Shown here piece after piece: positions 19,176-27,265 of a DNA stretch of 64,000 nucleotides. Under the pieces are notes generated by a model. The model worked only from the letters and a program-made list of their open reading frames with translations. It ran no database searches and was not told where the DNA came from. The position numbers were made by a program, and so were the translations under genes. Numbering within the stretch: position 1 is the first letter of the stretch; the number at the start of each line of letters is the position of its first letter. The stretch lies in the NCBI RefSeq assembly GCF_000421765.1, contig NZ_ATXQ01000012.1:1-64000 (forward strand), given 5' to 3'. Source of the DNA: Denitrificimonas caeni DSM 24390. Lineage in GTDB: Bacteria; Pseudomonadota; Gammaproteobacteria; Pseudomonadales; Pseudomonadaceae.

Positions 19176-19918
19176 AGTATTTTATTGACCCAGCAATTGC
19201 TGGCTTACTGCAGCAACATCAACTTGATAGCTTTGATGCCTTGTGGAATTTGGAGCTTAAAGCGGTAGACGAACCCAATATTGAGCGCGGCGGCTGGAGC
19301 AGTGTGGCGAAGTTGACGCTGGGTGAGCAGAGCTTTTATTTAAAGCGCCAAATTAATCACCTGACGCGCAGTTTGCAGCGCCCTTTGGGTGGGCCAACGT
19401 TCGCCCGCGAAATGCGCAATATCCAGCGTTATCAGCAGCTGGGTATTCCTGCGTTGCGTGCGGCGTATTTTGCACAGCGCAAAGTTGCGGGTGAGCAGCA
19501 TGCTATTTTGCTGACCTACGCGTTAACTGGCTGGCAGGATTTGGACGATTGGCAACAACAATGGCTAGAGCTTTCAAGTGAGCAGCAGCAAGGCATTATT
19601 CAAGCCTGCGCCAAACTTGCAAGAACCTTGCATAGTGCTGGGCAAATGCATGGGTGCTTTTATCCTAAACATATTTTTCTACAAAAACAGACGGCAGGTT
19701 TTACTGCGCAACTGATCGATCTGGAGAAAACGCGTCCCTTATTACTGGATCAGCGAGATCGGATTAAAGATTTAGAACCGCTGTTTCGTCGCTCTAGACA
19801 TGTGTGGGGCCGCGCACAAATACAGTTGTTTTTGCAGAGTTACTTAGACCAGCCTGCAGATATTCCGCGCTGGTTGGAACGCTTAGAATCACGCCGTAAA
19901 AATAAGGCGGCGCGCTAA
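19172..19918 (+). CDS. LPS kinase-like protein of the InaA family
   Basis: This 248-residue protein has the Kdo/WaaP kinase fold by overall pattern. The nucleotide-lysine region is SFYLKRQIN and the metal-site-like segment is LIDLEKTRP. The catalytic-loop position reads MHGCFYPKHIFL, so the usual aspartate is Cys at ~162. It may use a family-specific loop or be a non-catalytic partner of its neighbours. It is coupled to both flanking genes and corresponds by position to P. aeruginosa PA5007. Confidence 0.78.
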   Translation: MKYFIDPAIAGLLQQHQLDSFDALWNLELKAVDEPNIERGGWSSVAKLTLGEQSFYLKRQINHLTRSLQRPLGGPTFAREMRNIQRYQQLGIPALRAAYFAQRKVAGEQHAILLTYALTGWQDLDDWQQQWLELSSEQQQGIIQACAKLARTLHSAGQMHGCFYPKHIFLQKQTAGFTAQLIDLEKTRPLLLDQRDRIKDLEPLFRRSRHVWGRAQIQLFLQSYLDQPADIPRWLERLESRRKNKAAR

Positions 19919-21360
19919 TGAAATTGCATGAGTTAACTGGTCGCGCTCCGCTGTTACCATTGAGCTTAGAGCTTGAAAATGGTCAGACCTTAGTGATTGA
20001 ACAGTGGTTACGAGTTTTGCCGGAGCAGCGCTATGTCGGTAAAGCACAATGGCGAGGACGTACGGTCTTGGCTAAGCTGTTAATTGGTAATAAAGCTTCG
20101 CGTCAATATCAGTGCGAACTGGCCGGTGCACAATTACTGACTGAGCAGGAGATCACTAGCGCTGAACTCTTAGATTTTCAGCAGCAAAGCGATGGCAGTG
20201 CTTATCTGTTGTTCGAATTTATCGATAATGCGCAGAGTCTTGCCGCTGCTTGGCAGGAATGCCAATCTGATAAGCCGCTGAGCGATCGGCAAACAGCAGT
20301 ACTCGGTGCTGCGCTCAGTGCCGTGGCGCTAATGCATCTGCGAGGTCTTTGGCAAAGTGATTTGCATTTAGACAACCTCCTGCAACAGGGCGAACAGGTC
20401 TATGTGGTGGATGGTGGTGGCGTGCAAAGCGAGCAAGCAGGACAACCGCTCTCGCAAGAAAAAGCGATTGCTAATTTAGCTGTTTTTTTTGCTCAGCTAC
20501 CTAGCGCCTTTGACGCTCACCTTGAAGAACTATTGATTCATTATTTGCTGGCCAATGGTGAGCACGCACTGCGCTTAGAAAACCTGCAAAAACAAATACT
20601 TAGTATCCGTAAATGGCGTGTTAAAGATTACTTGAAGAAAGCGGGTCGTGAGTGCAGTTTGTTCAGCGCTAAAATTAATTTATTCGGCTTACGCGCTGTA
20701 TGGCGCGCGGCAGAAGATGAACTTGAGCCTGTGCTCAGCAATCTCGATGCGGCGATTGCCTCAGGACATATTTATAAAACTGGCGGTGCGGCAACGGTTG
20801 CACGTATTGAGTGCGGGCACCGAACATTGGTCGTCAAACGTTACAATATTAAAAATCTAATGCATTGGCTTAAGCGTTTTTGGCGACCAAGTCGTGCTTG
20901 GCACAGCTGGCGTGAAGGTCACCGTTTGAGTGCGCTTAGGATTGCTACACCACAGCCCTTGGCTATCATTGAAAACAGATGGTGCGGTTTGCGTGGTAGA
21001 GCTTGGTTAATTAGTGAATATTGCGGCGAGCAGGATATAATCGACCGCTTGGCGACCTACCAAGATAACGACGCTGTGCCTGAAGCAGAAGTGAGCGCGT
21101 TAACTGAATTATTGAATGCGCTTATTCGTGAAAAAATCAGTCATGGTGATTTAAAAGGTCACAATATTTTATGGTACCAACAGCGCTGTTATTTAATTGA
21201 TTTAGATGCCATGCAGCAGCATCACAGTATGCGCAGTTTCACCCGAGCGTATCAGAAAGACCGCACCCGTTTATTACGCAACTGGCCGCAACAGAGCCCG
21301 TTGTACAAATTACTTGATCAGCGTTTACCGCAGTTGCCCAGCAATTGCTCTGAAGACTAA
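19918..21360 (+). CDS. Tandem two-domain LPS kinase
   Basis: This 480-residue protein has two kinase-like units. The first has the loop LWQSDLHLDNLL (Asp ~148) with VVDGGGV. The second has SHGDLKGHNILW (Asp ~411) with LIDLDAM. Both loops keep the aspartate and asparagine, so both halves could be active. By position it matches P. aeruginosa PA5006. The target is probably a core heptose, not proven by sequence. It starts one base before the end of the preceding gene. Confidence 0.8.
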   Translation: MKLHELTGRAPLLPLSLELENGQTLVIEQWLRVLPEQRYVGKAQWRGRTVLAKLLIGNKASRQYQCELAGAQLLTEQEITSAELLDFQQQSDGSAYLLFEFIDNAQSLAAAWQECQSDKPLSDRQTAVLGAALSAVALMHLRGLWQSDLHLDNLLQQGEQVYVVDGGGVQSEQAGQPLSQEKAIANLAVFFAQLPSAFDAHLEELLIHYLLANGEHALRLENLQKQILSIRKWRVKDYLKKAGRECSLFSAKINLFGLRAVWRAAEDELEPVLSNLDAAIASGHIYKTGGAATVARIECGHRTLVVKRYNIKNLMHWLKRFWRPSRAWHSWREGHRLSALRIATPQPLAIIENRWCGLRGRAWLISEYCGEQDIIDRLATYQDNDAVPEAEVSALTELLNALIREKISHGDLKGHNILWYQQRCYLIDLDAMQQHHSMRSFTRAYQKDRTRLLRNWPQQSPLYKLLDQRLPQLPSNCSED

Positions 21361-21375
21361 GAGGCGAAAATTTCC

Positions 21376-23127
21376 ATGGCACTTACTGTTCTCGGCTTAT
21401 CTGGCGCCCTCAGCCATGATCCATCGGCAGCACTGTATATTGATGGCAAATTAATTGCCGCCGTTGAGGAAGAGCGTTTAGTACGCGACAAGCATGCAAA
21501 AAATCGTATGCCCTATGAGTCCGCTAAGTTTTGTTTAGAGCAGGCAGGTATCACGCCAGCTGATGTCGATGTAGTAGCGATTCCTTTTGCTCCGATCAGT
21601 ATTCTAGAAAAAGCGCGCTGGCATTACGCTAAACGTTACTGGTATGCGCCCGATCGTGCTTTAGATGCGATCTTCATGGGCAACCGTCGTTACAATCGTT
21701 ACTACAAGAAAATCCAATGGTGCTTAGAGCAACTGGGCTTTGATTTAAAGAAAATCAAAATTGAACCTGTTGAGCACCATCTAGCCCATGCTGCCAGCGC
21801 TTATTTGTGTTCTGGTATTCAAGAAAAAACCGCCATTATGGGTATTGATGGCAAGGGTGAGTACGCAACAACCTTCTTTGGCTACGGCGAGAACGGCAAA
21901 ATTCATAAAATTAAAGAATTTTATGATCCCGATTCGCTCGGTGGCCTGTATGGCGCTATGACAGAGTTTTTAGGCTTTGAAATGCTCGATGGGGAATTCA
22001 AAGTGATGGGCATGGCGCCTTATGGCGATCCTGATATCTATGATTTATCGCGCTTGGCGAAGTTTGAAAACGGTGAGTTAGTGATTAACACTGACTACGC
22101 TAACGTTGTTGGCTTGCGTCGCTACAAAGAGAAGGGTAAGGGCTTTTACTTCTCACCTAAGCTGATTGAATGGCTGGGCCCGAAACGTGAAGGTGATATT
22201 GCTGACGATCCTTACATTCATTATGCCGCTAGCGTACAAGCCCTCTTTGAAAAACTATCACTGGAGATGATGGATTATTATCTCGGTGACATTATCAAAG
22301 AAACCGGTCGCATTGCTTTCGCCGGTGGTAGTGCGCTTAACGTGAAGCTCAACCAAAAGATCATTGCTCGCGATGAAGTGAAAGAGCTGTTTGTTCAACC
22401 TGCAGCCGGTGATGCTGGTACTGCAGTGGGTGCAGCTGCTTACATTTCACAACAGCGTGGCGTACCGGTAGAGAAGATGGAACACGTCTATCTCGGCCCT
22501 GAGTACAGCAACGAAGAAGTGATTGCCGCTTGTGCCAAGCACGCAGGCAAGCCGCAGTGGCAGAAAATCGATAACGTACCTGAGCATATCGCTAAGATTA
22601 TGGTCGATGGTAATCCCGTAGCCTGGTTCCAGGGCCGCATGGAGTTTGGCCCACGTGCTTTAGGTGGTCGCTCGATTATTGGCTGCCCAAGTATTCCAAA
22701 TGTAGCTGATCGAATTAACGCACAAATTAAATTCCGCGAACGCTGGCGTCCATTCTGCCCATCGATGCTCGATACCGTTGCAGAAAAAATGCTTAAAGTG
22801 GACCACCCATCACCTTTTATGACCTTCACTTTTGAAGTCAGTGATGAGTGGAAAGAACGTGTGCCGGAAGTCGTGCATGAAGATGGCACTTCGCGCGCAC
22901 AAGTATTAGAGCGTCAATACAATCCGCGTTGGTACGACTTGATGCTGGAGCTGGAAAAACTCACCGGTAATGGCGTCTCGCTGAATACGTCTCTTAACCG
23001 CCGCGGCGAAGCGATGGTCTGCTCACCCAAAGATGCATTGGATATGTTTTATGGCTCGGATCTGCAGTATCTGATTATGGAAGATATTTTGGTGGTCAAA
23101 GAAGGTTTGACTGATGACAGCAACTAA
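21376..23127 (+). CDS. Carbamoyltransferase (NodU/CmcH family), LPS core
   Basis: This 583-residue carbamoyltransferase has an N-terminal Kae1-like domain (VLGLSGALSHDPSAAL, VEHHLAHAASAYL) and a C-terminal carbamoyltransferase domain (GPRALGGRSIIG). In Pseudomonas the orthologous position (PA5005, WapO-type) is linked to the 7-O-carbamoyl group on heptose II. It uses carbamoyl phosphate and ATP by family knowledge. It starts 15 bases after the dual kinase and overlaps the next glycosyltransferase by 14 bases. Confidence 0.88.
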   Translation: MALTVLGLSGALSHDPSAALYIDGKLIAAVEEERLVRDKHAKNRMPYESAKFCLEQAGITPADVDVVAIPFAPISILEKARWHYAKRYWYAPDRALDAIFMGNRRYNRYYKKIQWCLEQLGFDLKKIKIEPVEHHLAHAASAYLCSGIQEKTAIMGIDGKGEYATTFFGYGENGKIHKIKEFYDPDSLGGLYGAMTEFLGFEMLDGEFKVMGMAPYGDPDIYDLSRLAKFENGELVINTDYANVVGLRRYKEKGKGFYFSPKLIEWLGPKREGDIADDPYIHYAASVQALFEKLSLEMMDYYLGDIIKETGRIAFAGGSALNVKLNQKIIARDEVKELFVQPAAGDAGTAVGAAAYISQQRGVPVEKMEHVYLGPEYSNEEVIAACAKHAGKPQWQKIDNVPEHIAKIMVDGNPVAWFQGRMEFGPRALGGRSIIGCPSIPNVADRINAQIKFRERWRPFCPSMLDTVAEKMLKVDHPSPFMTFTFEVSDEWKERVPEVVHEDGTSRAQVLERQYNPRWYDLMLELEKLTGNGVSLNTSLNRRGEAMVCSPKDALDMFYGSDLQYLIMEDILVVKEGLTDDSN

Positions 23128-24253
23128 GACTGCGAATCCTACTGCAGAACAATGGGTTCTGCAGTTCAGCCATGGCTATGACGGGCCTTTTATGGATTGT
23201 TCTCGTCAATACGCAGCTTTGTTTAAAGACACCGATTATAAAGTTTGCACAGTGTATTTGACTGGTGAACCTAATGATGAAGTGGCGCAAGGTAGTGCTT
23301 CTGATGAAGTGATTTTCTTAAATTACAGCAGTAAACAAGTCCGTGGTCTTAAGCTTGCGGCAATTAAAGATTTTAAAAAGATCGTTGCCAGTCGTAACTT
23401 TACCTTATGCATCGCTCACCGTTTTAAACCGATTTATATCGCTTTATTTGGCTCTAAACTGCCAGTGATTGGTGTGCACCATGCTTTCAGCGATTATAAA
23501 CGTCGCTCCAGGCAATGGTTAGCCAATCTCTTTCACGACCGTTTACGCTTGCTTGGTGTGTCCAATGCTGTGCGCGATGATATGCGCGCTTGCTTACCTA
23601 AGTTTAAATCAGAGCATATTCAAACCTTGTACAACCGCATTGATGTCGAAGCAGTACAAGGAGAACAAGTGAGCCGAGAAGACGCCCGTCAGTTTCTTGA
23701 TTTGCCTGTGGATGCTTGGATTGTCGGTAATGTTGGGCGCTTACATCCCGATAAAGACCAAATCACTCTAATTAAAGGCTTTGCCAAGGCGTTGCCAGAA
23801 CTACCAGCAGGCAGTTTATTAGCCATTATGGGCAGCGGTCGTTTAGAACAGCAGCTGAAGCAGCTGGCTGTTGACCTTGGCGTTGCAGATAGCGTGCGCT
23901 TTTTAGGCCAAGTCCCCAATGGTCGCCGGTACTTTAAGGCGTTTGATTTGTTTGCACTGACTTCGGATCACGAGCCTTTTGGTATGGTATTGCTTGAAGC
24001 GATGGCTGCTGGTGTGCCGGTGATTGCAACCGATTGTGGCGGGGCGAAGGAGGTTGTGAGTGATCCTGAATACTTATTTGGATTAGGTGATACCTCTCAC
24101 TTTAGCGATCTGTTAATACGTTTTGCTAAAAGTAAAACAGTAACTGATGAGAAAAATAAATTACACAGCACACAAAAATTCCAAGCATTTTCTGATACAG
24201 CTGCGCGTGAGAAATTTGACGATATAAGGGAGTTATGGGAAGTACATGGATAG
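23114..24253 (+). CDS. Glycosyltransferase family 4, LPS outer core (WapH-like)
   Basis: This 379-residue GT-B glycosyltransferase has an N-terminal acceptor domain and a C-terminal donor domain. Donor-side landmarks are GNVGRLHPDKDQITLI and SDHEPFGMVLLEAMAAGVPV with the EX7E glutamates. Its position after the carbamoyltransferase matches wapH of P. aeruginosa, which adds a glucose of the outer core. Base composition falls sharply near its 3' end, where the AT-rich cassette begins; it overlaps the next gene by 8 bases. Confidence 0.85.
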   Translation: MTATKTANPTAEQWVLQFSHGYDGPFMDCSRQYAALFKDTDYKVCTVYLTGEPNDEVAQGSASDEVIFLNYSSKQVRGLKLAAIKDFKKIVASRNFTLCIAHRFKPIYIALFGSKLPVIGVHHAFSDYKRRSRQWLANLFHDRLRLLGVSNAVRDDMRACLPKFKSEHIQTLYNRIDVEAVQGEQVSREDARQFLDLPVDAWIVGNVGRLHPDKDQITLIKGFAKALPELPAGSLLAIMGSGRLEQQLKQLAVDLGVADSVRFLGQVPNGRRYFKAFDLFALTSDHEPFGMVLLEAMAAGVPVIATDCGGAKEVVSDPEYLFGLGDTSHFSDLLIRFAKSKTVTDEKNKLHSTQKFQAFSDTAAREKFDDIRELWEVHG

Positions 24254-25205
24254 TAAGCAAGAAAACTTAATTAAAGATTTAAATATATTAGTACTGCCTT
24301 TGGCTGCTTTAGGAGACTTGACAGTTTATTTAAGGTTAGCATGGTTATTTTCTAATGCAGGAGCGAGAGTAACTCTAGTAAGTGATCTATTATATACAGC
24401 TAAGACTTGCTTTCCTTGGCTTAACATAGAAAAAGAATCATGTAAGGTGGATTACAGAAAGAATTGTAGTGAGTACGATCTAGTTATTGCTTGCTATGAG
24501 AAGTATTTTGATTCGACAGCTTTGGACTATAAGAATATTGCTTTTGTTACTGCTAAAAAGATATCTAAGAAAGCAAATATAGATGGTAGATCCGTTGAAG
24601 TTAAAGGAATGATTTATAATGGTGCAACTCGTCCATTTTGTTTGAATAGTGATGCAGGAATCACTATGGTTCAATGGGTTGATCGATATGTTTTCGATGT
24701 TTATGGAATAAAGCCAGCGGTGCAACCTGCGCCTGTACTGACAGATAAAATAAAAAACAATAATAAAATTTTAATATTTCCTACAACCCCACAAAAGAAA
24801 AAAAACTATTGGTTAAATGGATTCAAAGTTATTGCTCATCAATTAAAACGTAAAGGTTGGGATGTGAGCTTTGTTTGTATGCCAGTGGAAGAAAAGGAGC
24901 TAAGAGATAAAATTAAATCCTTTCCTGTTGTAAGCTTTCCATCAGTGGAACTGCTTTTAAAAGCAGTCTATGAGTCATCCGTTGTTATTAGTAATGATTC
25001 AGGTGGCGGACACATAGCCTCTTTGTGTGGGGTGAAAACATTTACCTTTACTCGACGAGACAAGTCTTTCACTTGGAGACCTGGGTTTTCAGGTGAAAAT
25101 CAAGTGATTAGTCCGTTGATTAGATTTAAAGTTTTTGGAAGGTATATATGGCGGCCTTTTTTGCCACTTTACATTGTGTTTAATAAAATTGGTAGATATG
25201 AGTAA
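24246..25205 (+). CDS. GT9 (heptosyltransferase)-like protein, AT-rich cassette
   Basis: This 319-residue protein resembles the heptosyltransferase fold. The C-terminal donor-binding pattern SNDSGGGHIASLCGVKTFTF is clear, and the N-terminal NILVLPLAALGDLTVYLRLA resembles the start of WaaC/WaaF. Lengths are compatible with a complete GT9 enzyme, so it may add a sugar, not necessarily heptose, to the outer core. Codon use is AT-rich, unlike waaF and waaC upstream. It overlaps the previous gene by 8 bases. Confidence 0.75.
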   Translation: MDSKQENLIKDLNILVLPLAALGDLTVYLRLAWLFSNAGARVTLVSDLLYTAKTCFPWLNIEKESCKVDYRKNCSEYDLVIACYEKYFDSTALDYKNIAFVTAKKISKKANIDGRSVEVKGMIYNGATRPFCLNSDAGITMVQWVDRYVFDVYGIKPAVQPAPVLTDKIKNNNKILIFPTTPQKKKNYWLNGFKVIAHQLKRKGWDVSFVCMPVEEKELRDKIKSFPVVSFPSVELLLKAVYESSVVISNDSGGGHIASLCGVKTFTFTRRDKSFTWRPGFSGENQVISPLIRFKVFGRYIWRPFLPLYIVFNKIGRYE

Positions 25206-25211
25206 AATATT

Positions 25212-26432
25212 ATGAATGGTTCATTGCTTTTCCCCCGTATGAGTATCTTTTTACTTCCAGTTATATTGTTTTTTTATTATTTTGGTAATTTTTTCTGGTT
25301 TTTTGATGATACAAGTTTAAATGCAAATATAAGAGCTTTGGTTATTTTTCTGGCAATTGTGGGGGGGGTTAGTTATTCACCAGTTTTTTTTAATGGAAGT
25401 TTTTTTTCAAAGATAAAAAGCAATAAATTATTTTTAATAGTTTTTCTTTTTTTATCATACGCTTCAATTAATTCATTTTTAATATTAGAAGATATGAAGA
25501 TGGCAAGAAGAAGCCTTTTGGTATTTTCTTTTGTTTTTATTATTGGGTTTAGTTTTTTTGAAAAATGTACATGGGAGCTCTTTTTGCGCGCTTTGGCTAT
25601 CTCTAGCTTTGGCTTTGCTCTGTTTTCTTTAATAAATATGTATCGAATTGACGCTCTACCAACAGGTTACCGAATGGGAGGGATTTCTGTATCTGGTGTT
25701 GAGGGTGTCGCTGATTTTGGTAATACTATTATTGCTGCAATGCATTATGCAATGGGCTTTACTGCTGCTTTATACTTGTTTTTTACTGAAACAAATAAAT
25801 ATAAGCTGGTTTTCTGGGTTATGACCCTGGGGACTTTGTCATTATATATCATTCTTACCTTCTCAAGAGCAGGTTGGCTTGCGTGTTTGATACCTTTAGT
25901 AATAATGACGCTTTTTCTTTATGATAATAAAAAGAAAGTACGCTGGTTTGTACTCTTTTCATTTCTGTTCTGTGTATTATCTTTTTTCGTTACGGTTTAT
26001 TTGAATTATGAAGTAGGGCAGCGAGGCCTGACACATCGTGATGAAATATGGCTGACAGTGATATCTAGAATGCCTGGAAGCTGGCTTTTTGGTCATGGCG
26101 CAGGGGCTAATATAGAGCCGATACTCGTTGCAGGAACGACATATGTTAATAACTCACATAATGTATACCTTGAAGTGCTTTATAAACTCGGCTTGGTAGG
26201 TGTTTTATTCTTTGTGGGGGTTTTAATTTTTTCGATATATATTCTTTATAAAAATAGAGAACATTACAAATATGGCTCAATTGCGGTGTATTGGTTGTCA
26301 GTGTTGTGTTCCAGTGCTGTTGTTATGACAGTTGAACTAAACGAATTGATACATACGCCTAATATGCTTTGGCACTGGTTCTGGATGCCTGTTGCGTTTG
26401 CTATACTTGTTGATCGAGAGAAGTATGAATAG
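25212..26432 (+). CDS. waaL: O-antigen ligase (WaaL/Wzy_C family)
   Basis: This 406-residue polytopic inner-membrane protein has about ten helices and a large periplasmic loop between the last ones. It shows the Wzy_C pattern: LTFSRAGWLA mid-protein and NNSHNVYLEVLYKLGLVG after the loop, with the conserved His. It is inferred to join undecaprenyl-linked O-antigen to the lipid A-core, since it sits inside the core locus; an O-antigen polymerase is the alternative. Very AT-rich with long T runs. Overlaps the next gene by 8 bases. Confidence 0.78.
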   Translation: MNGSLLFPRMSIFLLPVILFFYYFGNFFWFFDDTSLNANIRALVIFLAIVGGVSYSPVFFNGSFFSKIKSNKLFLIVFLFLSYASINSFLILEDMKMARRSLLVFSFVFIIGFSFFEKCTWELFLRALAISSFGFALFSLINMYRIDALPTGYRMGGISVSGVEGVADFGNTIIAAMHYAMGFTAALYLFFTETNKYKLVFWVMTLGTLSLYIILTFSRAGWLACLIPLVIMTLFLYDNKKKVRWFVLFSFLFCVLSFFVTVYLNYEVGQRGLTHRDEIWLTVISRMPGSWLFGHGAGANIEPILVAGTTYVNNSHNVYLEVLYKLGLVGVLFFVGVLIFSIYILYKNREHYKYGSIAVYWLSVLCSSAVVMTVELNELIHTPNMLWHWFWMPVAFAILVDREKYE

Positions 26433-27222
26433 TAATATTTCTGACTTTAAATTTAAGTACTTAGATAAAAGTGTTTTTGTGGTTGCCTCAGGGCCCTCTG
26501 CAAATGACTTTCCATTCGATAAGTATAAAGATGCTTTGTATATAGGAATGAATGGATCGATATATAAACTGGCAGAGAAAAAAATAAAACCTGTTTTGTA
26601 TTTGTGTGATGACCCAGGCTTTCCTAACAGTAGGATGGATGCAATAAAACTTGCTGTTGAGCAATCTGAGGCTGTTGCTTTTAGTCAAGATGTTATAGAT
26701 GTGATCTTACGCTCGGATGCAAATCTTCTAAATGGTAAAAATATTTACTTAATGAAAAAAGTAAACCGTATGGGCTCTACCAAGGAACTTTCAGATAAGA
26801 AATTTGCTTGGAATATAAGAAATGATTCAGATTTTGTATCAAATTTTTCTTTTTTTAGCGCAAAAAAATGCTCTATAGGATTTAGTTTTAATCTTGAGAA
26901 AGGGTATTTTGTAGCTCGAACTATTCCTTATGTTGCTCTTCAGTTTGCGCACTATATGGGCTTTAGCAAAGCTTATCTTATCGGTGTGGATCTAAATCAA
27001 GAGCAAGGCCGTTTCTATGAGCAGGGTGAGAATGCTTTGCAGAGCAGTTTGAATGAGCACTATGCAAGAAATATTTTGCCGAGTTTTAAGCTGATAGCGG
27101 ATAGAGTTATTAAGAGAGGTGTTTTTGAAATATATAATTTATCTGCTGAAAGTAGACTTCCTGCTGATGTTATTCCTAAGATAAATTATCAGGAGTTGGG
27201 GAGTATTTATTCCCTTGAATAG
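26425..27222 (+). CDS. Unrecognised protein with GPS nucleotide-binding-like motif (possible glycosyltransferase)
   Basis: I cannot place this 265-residue protein securely. The N-terminal KSVFVVASGPSANDFPFDKY followed by YIGMNGSIYKL is reminiscent of sugar-nucleotide binding loops in DUF115-type and GT42 sialyltransferase-like proteins, which share a VxxGxGPS pattern. A second conserved-looking stretch is FAHYMGFSKAYLIGVDLNQEQG. No signal peptide or membrane segment is seen. I chose ATG 26425 (MNSNISDF) with GAGAG upstream over a start 33 bases earlier. Its location between ligase and acyltransferase points to LPS modification. Confidence 0.6.
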   Translation: MNSNISDFKFKYLDKSVFVVASGPSANDFPFDKYKDALYIGMNGSIYKLAEKKIKPVLYLCDDPGFPNSRMDAIKLAVEQSEAVAFSQDVIDVILRSDANLLNGKNIYLMKKVNRMGSTKELSDKKFAWNIRNDSDFVSNFSFFSAKKCSIGFSFNLEKGYFVARTIPYVALQFAHYMGFSKAYLIGVDLNQEQGRFYEQGENALQSSLNEHYARNILPSFKLIADRVIKRGVFEIYNLSAESRLPADVIPKINYQELGSIYSLE

Positions 27223-27265
27223 ATTTATATTATAATAATTAACAATTAATGTAAGGCAAGTCTGC

